Shown piece by piece: positions 26,928 through 35,957 of a DNA stretch of 64,000 nucleotides. Position 1 is the first letter of the stretch. Every line of letters begins with the position of its first letter. The stretch comes from JAPLJM01 sp963708515. Its GTDB lineage: Bacteria > Desulfobacterota > Syntrophia > Syntrophales > Fen-1087. The stretch covers positions 124,001-188,000 of the forward strand of contig CAVPSX010000021.1 in NCBI GenBank assembly GCA_963708515.1, given 5' to 3'. A program made the position numbers and the translations under genes. The notes beneath the pieces were generated by a model. The model did no database searches. It worked only from the letters and a program-made list of their open reading frames with translations, and was not told where the DNA came from.

Positions 26928-27494
26928 CTTGAGCCTCCGAGCATAATGATCAACACACAGTAAGGATTCATATAACAAGGCTTGGTTTCAGAAGGTTGGC
27001 TGATTGCTGCCACCAGGGACGGCGTACGTCCATCCCATTCTCGGCCTATGCTACTGGTATTTTTAAGTTTTCAATTTCTTATATTTTCTACATACCCCTA
27101 AAAATACCCCCATATTTTGGATGCTACCAATCATTCTTTCCCACTCTTTCCCATTTTTTTATTTCTTTGAATCAATTTTTACTCCGGCAGATACTCCTGA
27201 TTACGCTCTCCGGACAGAGTGACGCCGAAAATACTTCATCCTGCGGGAGCTGTTGCGATATCGGTCCTTCTGGTGCTGTCCATATCCGCAATTACGACAG
27301 ATGGCTAATGATTCGTTTCCCCGGCTACGGTTTCCTACGACAGCCCATCGTTGGGCAACAGGTCTGACTTTCCCGCCGTCTGTCCAGTCTGTAAAGGAAG
27401 ACGGTTACAATTGCATGTGCTATTTTTCTCTATTCCTTTCCCAAAATGGCTGATTTGTTTGCAAATAATCCAATATTTCTCTCATATCAAAATA
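26928..27494. other. 567-base stretch without a recognisable gene
   Basis: AT-rich in the left half. The right half has one C-P-V-C-K-G-R-R string in a short forward frame (about 27375-27410) that could be the remnant of a zinc-ribbon protein, but no intact frame or ribosome site supports a gene. It contains no clear tRNA or mobile-element end. Confidence 0.4.
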
Positions 27495-28778
27495 TTACAT
27501 GTTTTTCGCTCCTGCGAAAGTTGAATTTTTAATAAAAAATGAAAGAAGAAGGCATGCACAACTGACAATAAAACAAAACACAAAAGAGCTTTTATAGGCT
27601 TCCGGGAGATACGCTCCATTCACCAGCGTGGCTTGATCTAGTAACAGTCCCGTTAATACCTGAAAAACAGCCACACCTAAAAAAGGGGCGGGGTTCAAAA
27701 GTCCGGAAAAAGTTCCAAGAGTCCGAGCCGGTGTAATATCTCTTACATGTGCCCAGACCAAGCTGATAACTCCTCCTATGGCCATTCCCATTAAAAAAAG
27801 AATAAAGGAGACAAATACAACACCAAGACTCATTCCAAAAACAATCCCTGCCCAGGACATGGTTAAAATCCCCAGGAGAAAAATTATTACCTGAACTTTG
27901 CTTTTAAATATTTTATCGGCAAGCCAGCCAAAAAGCGGGGCTCCGATTATAAACCCGATGGGTATTAGCATGTTCAGCTCGCTTGCGGTCATCCGGTCTG
28001 TTTCAAGGACAGCCATCAGGAAAGGCGTTGCCCAGAGACCCTGGAAAGTCATCACGATTCCGTAAACACCAAAAAAAGTGAGTCCTATAATCCAGAACTG
28101 GGAAGAAAAAAGAGGTCTGTAAATCAGTATTTTCACAGAGTCATCTCCGGCCGGTTTTAAATTATGCCCATCCTGAATAGTTTCGTTTGAAACTTTGAAA
28201 TCTTTGATTAGAAACAATGCGGTTAAAGCCAGCGCAAGCGAGATGCATCCGATGATATTAAAACTCATTCGCCACCCCCAGGTGTTGACCGCCCAGGCCA
28301 GAGGGGTTGTGGCAATAATGGCTCCAAAATTTCCAACCGCTAAAAGCAACCCGATCATGGTAGCGAACTCATCGCTTTTAAACCATTGGGAAAATGCCTT
28401 CAACGCCGGAATATAGACACCCCCGACACCAATACCGATAAGAGCGCGGCCTGCCGAAGCCCATCCGATGCCGGGGGCCAAGGCAAACAGAAAGCACCCT
28501 GCTGCCGCAATCAGAGTGAAATATGCTATCACGCGCCTTGCCCCCAGCCTATCCGTAAAATATCCCACAAGAGGCTGCTCAAATGCATAAAGATAAAAAT
28601 ACATGGAAGACATGAAGCCGAGAGCAGTGGCATTGGCATTAAAGGCTTGTAAAATATCCTGAGCAATGACTGAAGTTGAAACCCTGTGAAAATAGACGAA
28701 AAAATATACCAGTGAGATGATAAAAAAAACTGCCCAGCGGTCAAAGTTACGAACTTTAGTATTATCTTTATCTGTCAT
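27495..28778 (-). CDS. Major facilitator superfamily transporter
   Basis: A twelve-helix MFS carrier of about 427 residues. Motif A appears between helices 2 and 3 as G-Y-F-T-D-R-L-G-A-R-R, and again in the second half as G-W-L-A-D-K-I-F. The ATG at 28778 (M-T-D-K-D-N) is preferred to a TTG seven codons earlier. It resembles organic-acid and anion/H+ symporters of the NarK/GlpT-like branches, but the ligand cannot be named. Confidence 0.85.
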   Translation of the reverse strand: MTDKDNTKVRNFDRWAVFFIISLVYFFVYFHRVSTSVIAQDILQAFNANATALGFMSSMYFYLYAFEQPLVGYFTDRLGARRVIAYFTLIAAAGCFLFALAPGIGWASAGRALIGIGVGGVYIPALKAFSQWFKSDEFATMIGLLLAVGNFGAIIATTPLAWAVNTWGWRMSFNIIGCISLALALTALFLIKDFKVSNETIQDGHNLKPAGDDSVKILIYRPLFSSQFWIIGLTFFGVYGIVMTFQGLWATPFLMAVLETDRMTASELNMLIPIGFIIGAPLFGWLADKIFKSKVQVIIFLLGILTMSWAGIVFGMSLGVVFVSFILFLMGMAIGGVISLVWAHVRDITPARTLGTFSGLLNPAPFLGVAVFQVLTGLLLDQATLVNGAYLPEAYKSSFVFCFIVSCACLLLSFFIKNSTFAGAKNM

Positions 28779-28851
28779 TATATCCTGAATCGCATCCAAG
28801 ATTTAATACAATATTGAGAATTACGAGTTGAAATCAAGTAACGACAGGCAT

Positions 28852-29340
28852 TCAGTTTTTGTACATTTCCCGATAGATCTGGAATCCAATGGTTTTGAAA
28901 ATCCGTTCGTATTGATCTTTTCCGAGTAGCCGCCTCATTTCCCATCCAGCTGGCGTCTTCTTCTCGGTGATGATGGTAAGCTCCACCTCACATTCATTCG
29001 AGTTGACCTGACGGACACGAGCGAAGCTCCGCGTTCTCCATTCACCCTGGACGAAGTAGTCTGATGTTAGTTCATGTGCGTCCGCATTAATGATGGCTTT
29101 CCCAAGGTTATTCTCATTGAAGACTTGGGCGATGGCCAGCAGAACATACTTCTCCTTGGCCTCGTATATCCTGCTGAATTGATCCGGTTTGCTGATAGGC
29201 TCGCCTTCTTCTGTGCAGGACCAAAGGAACATGTTGCAGACCACAATCAGAATCAGGATGAGTAGCGGGAATGGTCGAAGTCGTCTCTCGGCTGCGAGAT
29301 GGCTGTCGTAACGCCTGTTGTGAAGGGATTGAATTTCCAT
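28852..29340 (-). CDS. Hypothetical lipoprotein or membrane-anchored protein
   Basis: A 162-residue protein I do not recognise. After about 25 basic residues comes a hydrophobic helix (L-L-I-L-I-L-I-V-V-C-N-M-F) followed by L-W-S-C, a plausible lipobox with the Cys near residue 42. The rest is a mixed alpha/beta domain rich in charged residues, with no motif I can name. The long N-region before the signal is unusual, so the real start may lie downstream. Confidence 0.6.
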   Translation of the reverse strand: MEIQSLHNRRYDSHLAAERRLRPFPLLILILIVVCNMFLWSCTEEGEPISKPDQFSRIYEAKEKYVLLAIAQVFNENNLGKAIINADAHELTSDYFVQGEWRTRSFARVRQVNSNECEVELTIITEKKTPAGWEMRRLLGKDQYERIFKTIGFQIYREMYKN

Positions 29341-29466
29341 GAGGGCAACATAATATCATCATCGCGATATGTCAATCGAAGAGCAAACCCGGAAATACAT
29401 ATCTTGACCTTGACGGCTGGGGCATAAGGTAAGGGAAGTTTATATGTCAAGGGAAATTTAGAAGAT

Positions 29467-30816
29467 TCATGTCAGGGCCTTGATCTTATCGATATACGCA
29501 TCAGCGTCGAATTTTCTGCGGCAGCCGTTTTCGTTCATGTAGCGAATCTTTCCGAAGACCGGACGCTCCTGCCAGGGGCGGTCATGGAGGCCGCCGATGG
29601 ACCAGGCGCAGCCGGCGTAGCCGTTCGGATCCCGCCCGTCCAATTGATATTTGTCGTTCAAAGAGATGGCGATCTGCATGGCAATTTCAGGGTTCTCCGA
29701 CCATTCGAGGATCTTCTTGGCCCAGTACATGCGCAAGTAGCCATGCATTTTCCCCGTCTTGACCATTTCCATCTGGGAGGCGTTCCAGATGTTGTCGTGC
29801 GTCTGCGCTGCCTCGAACTGTGGCAGCGCATATTGCCAGGTTCGCACATCACGCCGGTGCTGATTCAGGGTCGCCTGCGCCCAGGCCGGGAAGGCTTTCA
29901 CCGTATCGTAATCCGGGTTGTAAAAGCAGAAGTTGTCCGATAGTTCACGCCGGACGATGAGTTCCTCAAGGAAGGCCGCCTTTGCTTCCGAGGGCGCCTG
30001 GGTCTTGCGAACCGCAAGGGCTACGCGCTGCGCCGAAATCTGGCCGAAATGCAGGTAGGCCGACAAACCTGACTGGCCGTCGCGCGTCGGATCGTTTCTG
30101 TCCCGACTATAGTTCGGTAGTTTGTGCTTCAGGAAACGGTCGAGGTGGTTCTTCGCAGCCGCTTCGCCTGACTTGACGCCATGAATGACAGGAACATCAG
30201 GGTTCGCCTGGATGACTTGACGCAGCCCGCTCCAGTTAATTGCCGCTTTCCCGATGCCAGGGGAAGTGGAAAATCGCTCCGGTTTTGGAAAGTCATCCAG
30301 AAAATCATCAAGAGTCCGCCCGTATTTGATCCTCAGCGTGCGGGCCGAAAATTCCTGCTTCGGAGAGGCCAGCCAGCATGGAACGATATTGTGGGCGTCC
30401 ACCTCATAAAAGGGGATGGCGATACGCTGTGAGACGGCCTGCTTCCACTGCCGCTTGATTCTAAGCGGATCGAAATCCGTCACGAGCAGACCCGCCCGGC
30501 ATGCACCGATAAATTCAGGAATATTTTCGGCGGGATCGCCCGCAAGCAGGTGAAACGGAATTTCGATTTCAGCGAAGCGCGCGGCCAGCTTTTCCAGGCC
30601 GCGCAGCATGAATTCATACTGCCGCTGCCCCGCGCCCAGAAACTGTGGAACCAGGCAGCATACAACCAAAAGCGGCACCTTTTGGTCCCGGGCGGCCTGT
30701 TCGGCAAAAATCAGCGCCCAGTTGTCCTCAAGGCGCTGATCCCGGCTCATCCAGTAAACGGCAGGGCCTTTCGTTTTCTTACCGGCTTTCAGCAGTCTCG
30801 CCCGCAGCGGATCCAT
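29467..30816 (-). CDS. phr: Class II CPD photolyase
   Basis: A flavoenzyme that repairs cyclobutane pyrimidine dimers using light. The ATG at 30816 overlaps the preceding nitroreductase stop as TGATG; an upstream in-frame start would overlap it. The N-terminal photolyase domain is visible as V-Y-W-M-S-R-D-Q-R-L-E-D-N-W-A, and the C-terminal FAD region has the class II signature M-H-G-Y-L-R-M-Y-W-A-K-K-I-L-E-W. About 449 residues, normal for the class. It is the last gene of a nifU-nifS-cysE operon. A light-dependent enzyme in a presumed anaerobe is notable. Confidence 0.92.
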   Translation of the reverse strand: MDPLRARLLKAGKKTKGPAVYWMSRDQRLEDNWALIFAEQAARDQKVPLLVVCCLVPQFLGAGQRQYEFMLRGLEKLAARFAEIEIPFHLLAGDPAENIPEFIGACRAGLLVTDFDPLRIKRQWKQAVSQRIAIPFYEVDAHNIVPCWLASPKQEFSARTLRIKYGRTLDDFLDDFPKPERFSTSPGIGKAAINWSGLRQVIQANPDVPVIHGVKSGEAAAKNHLDRFLKHKLPNYSRDRNDPTRDGQSGLSAYLHFGQISAQRVALAVRKTQAPSEAKAAFLEELIVRRELSDNFCFYNPDYDTVKAFPAWAQATLNQHRRDVRTWQYALPQFEAAQTHDNIWNASQMEMVKTGKMHGYLRMYWAKKILEWSENPEIAMQIAISLNDKYQLDGRDPNGYAGCAWSIGGLHDRPWQERPVFGKIRYMNENGCRRKFDADAYIDKIKALT

Positions 30817-31379
30817 CAGATGATCTTCACAATGGCCGGGGTGTGCCGCTCCGATGCAGGGGGTATGGCAGCCGGATAACCGACGATGACCGGCGCGACG
30901 ATTCTGCAATCATCGGGCATGCCGATTTCATCGAGGATCTCAGGGTCGCGCAAATGCGATCCCAGCGCAATCCAGCAGGTTCCCAGACCCCTGGCCGCCG
31001 CCGAGAACATCAGGTAGGCAATCGTCAGGGCGCCATCCACATCGAGCGACTTGACCTTTTTAGGGCCGACGACAAAAACCGCGCAGGGCGCGTTATAGAA
31101 TACATTAAAATTGTCGTCTTTCAGAACAGCTTCGTACATCTTGATCGGCGAATCGGGGTTTTGACGGATGTCGGCAAGAAAATTATTTTTGCTTTCGTCG
31201 GAGAGCCGTTTAAGGCAATCCCGGTCCTGAACAATGATGAACCGGCATGGCTGACCGTTGCTTGCGGTCGGCGCCAGGCAGCTATCCTGAATGATTTCTT
31301 TCACCAGGGACAAAGGCATCTGTCTGTTCTGAAAATCTCTGATGGAGCGCCTGTTCGTTAAAAGTGACTGGAAATCCAT
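30816..31379 (-). CDS. Nitroreductase-family FMN protein
   Basis: A 187-residue oxidoreductase of the nitroreductase fold, usually an FMN homodimer using NAD(P)H. It opens with L-L-T-N-R-R-S-I-R-D-F, the classic N-terminal FMN contact, followed by A-P-T-A-S-N-G-Q-P-C and a C-terminal G-L-G-T-C-W-I block. It lies 11 bases after cysE and is coupled to the photolyase gene. The natural substrate is unknown. Confidence 0.87.
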   Translation of the reverse strand: MDFQSLLTNRRSIRDFQNRQMPLSLVKEIIQDSCLAPTASNGQPCRFIIVQDRDCLKRLSDESKNNFLADIRQNPDSPIKMYEAVLKDDNFNVFYNAPCAVFVVGPKKVKSLDVDGALTIAYLMFSAAARGLGTCWIALGSHLRDPEILDEIGMPDDCRIVAPVIVGYPAAIPPASERHTPAIVKII

Positions 31380-31390
31380 TTCGTCCCTCC

Positions 31391-32344
31391 TTATATTTTT
31401 TTGCCGAAGACAAGCTCCGGTTTTTTCAGAAAGACTTCCGTATCCGGCGGTACCGATTCGGTCAGCCAGACATTGCCGCCGATGACCGAGCGGGCGCCGA
31501 GTACCGTCCTGCCACCCAGGACCGTGGCGTTGGCATAAACAATAACGTCGTCCTCAATGGTCGGGTGGCGCTTCTGATTGCGCAGGCTGTCGCATTCCTC
31601 TCGGCTCAGGGACAGGGCCCCCAGTGTCACGCCCTGATAGAGCCGTACGCGCTTGCCGATCTGCGTCGTTTCCCCGATGACGACGCCCGTGCCGTGGTCG
31701 ATGAAGAAACTCTCCCCGATATGCGCGCCGGGGTGGATATCGATCCCTGTGCGGCTGTGGGCGTACTCCGTCATGATGCGTGGAATCATGGGGACGTCCT
31801 GATGGTGGAGCCGGTGAGCGATGCGGTAAACCGTAATGGCAAAAAGCCCCGGATAGCTGAAGATGATCTCGTCGTAGCTCTTCGCGGCCGGGTCTCCCTC
31901 GTAGGCCGCCCGGACGTCCGTCGCCAGCAGGCTTCGTAATTCCGACAAGTATCGTAGAAAATCAATCGCCGTCTGCTGCCCCCGTTCCTCGCAATGCGTG
32001 CAGGCCTGGTTGTGCCGGATGCACTCATGCCGGATCGCAAGCGCGATCTGATCGGAAAGCGTTTCAAACAGCGCCGTCGCTTCCTGGCCGAAGTAATACC
32101 GGACATTCACCTGATCGACGCGTGCGGGAATAAAATAGCCAGGATAGAGCATGCTTCTGATCCGCTTGAGGATATCGACGACCGCCGCGCGCGAGGGGAT
32201 CGGTTCCGGGCCGACATGATCGAAGCAGTCCGTACGACCGCAGGAAAATACAAGTTGATCGACAATCTCCGGTATTTCTTCGCGATGCTGCCGGACTGCA
32301 GCGATATCCGTCCGGCACTTTGAGCTGTCATAGGGCTCATCCAT
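31391..32344 (-). CDS. cysE: Serine O-acetyltransferase
   Basis: The enzyme acetylates L-serine to O-acetylserine for cysteine synthesis. The C-terminal left-handed beta-helix is evident: I-D-I-H-P-G-A-H-I-G, I-D-H-G-T-G-V-V-I-G-E-T and Q-G-V-T-L-G-A. At 317 residues it has a long N-terminal region, as in EpsC-type enzymes, including a C-x-x-C (C-T-H-C) near residue 116. Its position beside nifS fits cysteine supply for Fe-S assembly, and cysK is encoded at 42988. Confidence 0.92.
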   Translation of the reverse strand: MDEPYDSSKCRTDIAAVRQHREEIPEIVDQLVFSCGRTDCFDHVGPEPIPSRAAVVDILKRIRSMLYPGYFIPARVDQVNVRYYFGQEATALFETLSDQIALAIRHECIRHNQACTHCEERGQQTAIDFLRYLSELRSLLATDVRAAYEGDPAAKSYDEIIFSYPGLFAITVYRIAHRLHHQDVPMIPRIMTEYAHSRTGIDIHPGAHIGESFFIDHGTGVVIGETTQIGKRVRLYQGVTLGALSLSREECDSLRNQKRHPTIEDDVIVYANATVLGGRTVLGARSVIGGNVWLTESVPPDTEVFLKKPELVFGKKI

Positions 32345-32359
32345 TGTAAATCATCTCCT

Positions 32360-33541
32360 TTATGCGCGGGCGCAGGCCTCTTCGCCTGGTAGCCAGTAGG
32401 GGGACATGCTGCGCAGTCTTTCGATAATGGGGGGCAATTTATCGATGACAAAGTCGATTTCCGCTTCCGTATTGTAGATGCTCAAACTGAAGCGGATTGA
32501 ACCGTGGGCCATCGTGAACGGAACGCCCATGGCGCGCAGAACATGGGACGGCTGCAGCGATCCCGAAGTGCATGCGGAGCCCGAAGAGGCGCAGATTCCG
32601 TGTTCGTCCATGAGCAGCAGAATCCCTTCACCCTCGACGAACTCGAAGCTGATGTTGGTCGTATTGGGAAGCCGGTTTGCTACATTCCCGTTGACCCGGC
32701 TTTTGGGTATGCGGGTCAGCAGCTCCCGTTCCAGCTTGTCGCGCAATTGTTTGACGGTCGTATTTTCGCGCTCCATGTGCTGTGCCGCCAGCACGCAGGC
32801 CTTTCCGAGGCCGATGATGGCGGGCGAGTTTTCCGTGCCGCCGCGGCGCCCTTTCTCCTGGTGCCCGCCGATCAGGAAAGGCGAGAATTTCGTTCCCCTG
32901 CGGACATACAGCACGCCGATCCCCTTGGGGGCGTGCAGCTTATGGCCGGACAGCGAAAGCATATCGATGGCGTTCGCCTGCATGGAGATGGGAATCTTAC
33001 CCACCGCCTGGACCGCATCGGTGTGGAACAGGATACCGCGGTCATGGGCCAGTTCGGCAGCTTTTTCCACGGGAAAGAGTACGCCTGATTCATTATTGGC
33101 CCACATGAGGCTGACAATTGCCGTATCAGGCGTCAGGCTCTTTTCATACTGATCCAGGTCCAGCAGGCCCTCCTTATCAACGGGCAGCTCGGTGACTCGA
33201 TAGCCCTGGCCGGCAAGATGCGCGCAAAGCGCTCTGACGGCAGGATGTTCCACACGGCTCGTGACGATATGGCGTCTGTCGGGGTTTATCGCCAGGGCGG
33301 ACCGGATCGCGGCGTTGTCGCTTTCCGTGCCGCAGCTCGTGAAGACGATTTCATCGGGCGTTGCGCCGATGAGCGCGGCCATCTGTTCCCGGGCCTCCCA
33401 CAGCTTTCGCCCGACCTGACCGCCGAAAGAGTGCATGCTCGAAGGATTACCGTAAAAGTCGCGAAAATAGGGTAACATGGCCTCCATGACTTCCACGGCA
33501 ACCTGCGTCGTGGCATTGTTATCCAGATAGATCGTTTTCAT
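32360..33541 (-). CDS. nifS: Cysteine desulfurase NifS
   Basis: A PLP enzyme that takes sulfur from cysteine for Fe-S clusters. It begins I-Y-L-D-N-N-A-T-T. The PLP lysine is in S-L-S-G-H-K-L-H-A-P-K-G and the persulfide-forming Cys in S-S-G-S-A-C-T-S-G. 393 residues is standard for NifS. Its ATG overlaps the nifU stop (ATGA), so the two are translationally coupled. This NifUS pair is the non-diazotrophic type seen in many anaerobes; no nitrogenase genes are nearby. Confidence 0.95.
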   Translation of the reverse strand: MKTIYLDNNATTQVAVEVMEAMLPYFRDFYGNPSSMHSFGGQVGRKLWEAREQMAALIGATPDEIVFTSCGTESDNAAIRSALAINPDRRHIVTSRVEHPAVRALCAHLAGQGYRVTELPVDKEGLLDLDQYEKSLTPDTAIVSLMWANNESGVLFPVEKAAELAHDRGILFHTDAVQAVGKIPISMQANAIDMLSLSGHKLHAPKGIGVLYVRRGTKFSPFLIGGHQEKGRRGGTENSPAIIGLGKACVLAAQHMERENTTVKQLRDKLERELLTRIPKSRVNGNVANRLPNTTNISFEFVEGEGILLLMDEHGICASSGSACTSGSLQPSHVLRAMGVPFTMAHGSIRFSLSIYNTEAEIDFVIDKLPPIIERLRSMSPYWLPGEEACARA

Positions 33542-34363
33542 GGCGCCACCTCCTCGACCACAAGATCCGGCGAGACGAGATCCCGCAGTTTTACTTCCAC
33601 AAAGTGTTTCAGCGTGAGGTCGGAGGCCTTGCAGACCGCACAGGCCCCACGCGTTGCGACGAGCACGCGATTTCCGACAACGTCGATCAGCTCAATATCG
33701 CCGCCGTCATGCTTCAGAGACGGCCGGATTTCCCGCTCGATGGTTTCCTCAATGAGTTTCATCTTCTGAATGTTGGAGAGTTTCGGCCGGGCTGATCGGC
33801 CGGTCTTCCGCACGCACACGCTCGATGATCTGCCCGATGGCGTCATGGCAGTTCCCGCAGCCGCCACCGGCTTTGGTATAATTCGTAACCTCCTCCACTG
33901 TGGTGAGGTTGTTCTCGCGGACGGCCCGTTCGATATCGCGATCGGTGACGCCGAAGCACTCGCAGATGATCTGCGCCCCCGGCTCTTTGGCCGGCGTGCC
34001 GCGGTAATTGGCGATGGCCGCCTCAAGAGCTTCTTTCCCCATCACGGAGCAGTGCATTTTTTCCTGCGGCAGGCCGCCCAGAAAGGCGGCGATATCCTGG
34101 TTGGTCACTTTCAGGGCCTCATCGAGCGTCATGCCCTTAATCATCTCCGTCAGCGCCGAGGAGGTGGCGATGGCGCTGGCGCAGCCGAACGTTTTGAACC
34201 TGGCCTCCTTGATACGCTTGTTCTCATCCAGCTTGAAAGTGAGCTTCAGGGCGTCCCCGCAGGCCATGGAACCCACTTCGGCGACACCGTCCGGGTTTTC
34301 CACATCGCCCACATTACGGGGATTCAAAAAGTGATCTTTTACTTTATCGGTATATTCCCACAT
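33538..34363 (-). pseudogene. nifU: Fe-S scaffold protein NifU, one frameshift
   Basis: A three-part scaffold. The IscU-like domain has M-A-C-G-D, T-F-G-C-A-S-A and M-H-C-S-V-M-G cysteines; the middle [2Fe-2S] part has C-E-C-F-G-V and G-G-G-C-G-N-C-H; the C-terminal Nfu domain has D-G-G-D-I-E-L and G-A-C-A-V-C. The shift lies near 33785 in the linker before the Nfu domain, at a CCGGCCG string, and one base restores a normal 274-residue NifU. It has a good ribosome site (AAAGGAG) and a consensus-like promoter upstream. Probably intact in the organism. Confidence 0.9.
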
Positions 34364-34430
34364 AAGCCTGCTCCTTTGTTGATTTTGAAATGATCCTGCC
34401 GGATACCCCTTAATACCGCATTTGTTCGTA

Positions 34431-34458
34431 ATTAAACAATGATTATCCGGCTTGTCAA
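34431..34458 (-). promoter_or_regulatory. Predicted sigma-70-type promoter for nifU operon
   Basis: On the reverse strand TTGACA (34458-34453) is followed by 16 bases and TTTAAT (34436-34431). It lies about 70 bases before the nifU start and is the only good match in this gap. Confidence 0.6.
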
Positions 34459-34508
34459 TCAGGAATCCATACAGATCCGGAATAATGATTTGTGATATTT
34501 CCCTCCTG

Positions 34509-34955
34509 CTACGCGGCGACCTCGATGCTGTCGCCGACGCCGATCTTTCCGCCTGTAATCACACGGGCGAAAATACCCTCCCGGGGCATGACGCAGTCGC
34601 CGACCGTGTAGAAGATCTGGCAGCGGTCGTGGCAGACTTTGCCGATCTGGGTCACTTCCATCAGGACAGCGGCGCCGATCTTCAATTTCGTGCCGATAGG
34701 CAGCGCCGGCAGGTCAATCCCTTCCGTCGTCAGGTTTTCCGCAAAATCGCCATACTGGACATCAAGGCCTTTCGCCCTGATTTTTTCAATGCTCTCCTTC
34801 GCCAGCAGGCTCACCTGCCGGATTTCCGACCCGGCATGGGCGTCTGCCTGCAGACCGACGCCCTCGATGAGGAGCCCGCAGCCGATATTCGCCTTTTTCT
34901 GACCTTTTTTATCCGCGATATTCACAGACAGAACTTTTCCCTTAATTTCAGTCAT
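34509..34955 (-). CDS. MOSC-domain protein
   Basis: A 148-residue single-domain MOSC protein, related to the C-terminal sulfur-carrier domain of molybdenum-cofactor sulfurases. Visible are G-L-Q-A-D-A-H-A-G near residue 33, F-A-E-N-L-T-T-E-G and the conserved Cys in H-D-R-C. Small MOSC proteins are linked to molybdenum cofactor or metal-sulfur work. Its start overlaps the end of the CDF transporter gene, so it is the last gene of the metal-efflux operon. Confidence 0.85.
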   Translation of the reverse strand: MTEIKGKVLSVNIADKKGQKKANIGCGLLIEGVGLQADAHAGSEIRQVSLLAKESIEKIRAKGLDVQYGDFAENLTTEGIDLPALPIGTKLKIGAAVLMEVTQIGKVCHDRCQIFYTVGDCVMPREGIFARVITGGKIGVGDSIEVAA

Positions 34956-35868
34956 GCTCCCCCCTCATGGAACAGATGATCAAACCGGACGACGGACACC
35001 CGTTCGCTTCGAATTGAAGAATCGGGTGATCGATTTTAAACCGGCGCCATAACAACTCGCGGACTTCGGCGGCAATGGCATCCACGCTGCTTAGCATCTG
35101 GTCCGGCACGGTGATGTGGGCGGCCAGTGCAATCGTCTGCGGCGATGGGTTCCATACATGGAGATGATGGATTTCCCTGACGCCGTCTACGGATGCGATG
35201 GCGCCCTCAATGGCCTGGATATCGATTCCCGGAGGCGTGGCGTTCATCAGAATCTGATAACTGTCCTTCAACAGGCCCCACCCGTTGTAGAATATGATTC
35301 CTACAATAACCCATGAAACAACGGGATCCAGCCAATACCATGGTTTGAAGATCCACACAATCCCGAGAACGGCAACCCCCAGAGATAGCAAAGCATCGGA
35401 CAGCATATGCAGAAAGGCCGACTTCATGTTCATATTGACCTTGGCCCCGGATCGCAGCATTAATGTCGAAACCGTGTTCCCGATGAATCCGATCAGTGCA
35501 ATCCAGAAGACGAGCGCTCCCTGAATGGGTTCGGGGGTCAGCAACCGTTTCCAGGCTTCGATGGTGATGTAGAAACACACGCCGTATAACAGCGCGACGT
35601 TCAAGAGGGTCGCGAAGACTTCAATGCGTTTATATCCGAAGGTCTGACGAAGCGTCGGGCCGCGCCTGCCGATGCGAAGCGCTACATAACTGATTAGGAC
35701 GGAGGTGAAGTCGCTCAGATTGTGAAGAGCGTCGCTGATCAGGGCCATGCTGCCGGAGATCATCCCGCCGTAGATCTGAACCGCCGGGATGATCAGGTTC
35801 ATGACCATCGTCAGGATCAGGCGCCTTCCCCAGGATTGTTCCTGATGATGGCAATGTTGATGTGTCAT
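34948..35868 (-). CDS. Cation diffusion facilitator (Zn/Cd/Co exporter, CzcD-like)
   Basis: A six-helix CDF exporter of 306 residues using proton exchange. Metal-site residues in helix 2 (D-A-L-H-N-L-S-D) and helix 5 (H-M-L-S-D) follow the H-x-x-x-D pattern of zinc-type CDFs. The N-terminus is His-rich (M-T-H-Q-H-C-H-H-Q). The C-terminal cytoplasmic domain with H-H-L-H-V-W is complete. It lies 89 bases after cusA and shares its last bases with the MOSC gene. Confidence 0.9.
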   Translation of the reverse strand: MTHQHCHHQEQSWGRRLILTMVMNLIIPAVQIYGGMISGSMALISDALHNLSDFTSVLISYVALRIGRRGPTLRQTFGYKRIEVFATLLNVALLYGVCFYITIEAWKRLLTPEPIQGALVFWIALIGFIGNTVSTLMLRSGAKVNMNMKSAFLHMLSDALLSLGVAVLGIVWIFKPWYWLDPVVSWVIVGIIFYNGWGLLKDSYQILMNATPPGIDIQAIEGAIASVDGVREIHHLHVWNPSPQTIALAAHITVPDQMLSSVDAIAAEVRELLWRRFKIDHPILQFEANGCPSSGLIICSMRGEHD

Positions 35869-35957
35869 TCAAATCCTTTACCGCTGCTCAATGCTGTCCG
35901 ACGCCGTCGGAGTTGCAGTTTTTTCCATTCTCCTCCTCACAGAGACACGGGATCATG

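Noticed and set aside
26996..27453. Small rightward frames of 123 and 66 codons
   Set aside because: No ribosome site, no family likeness, biased composition; at most a decayed remnant.
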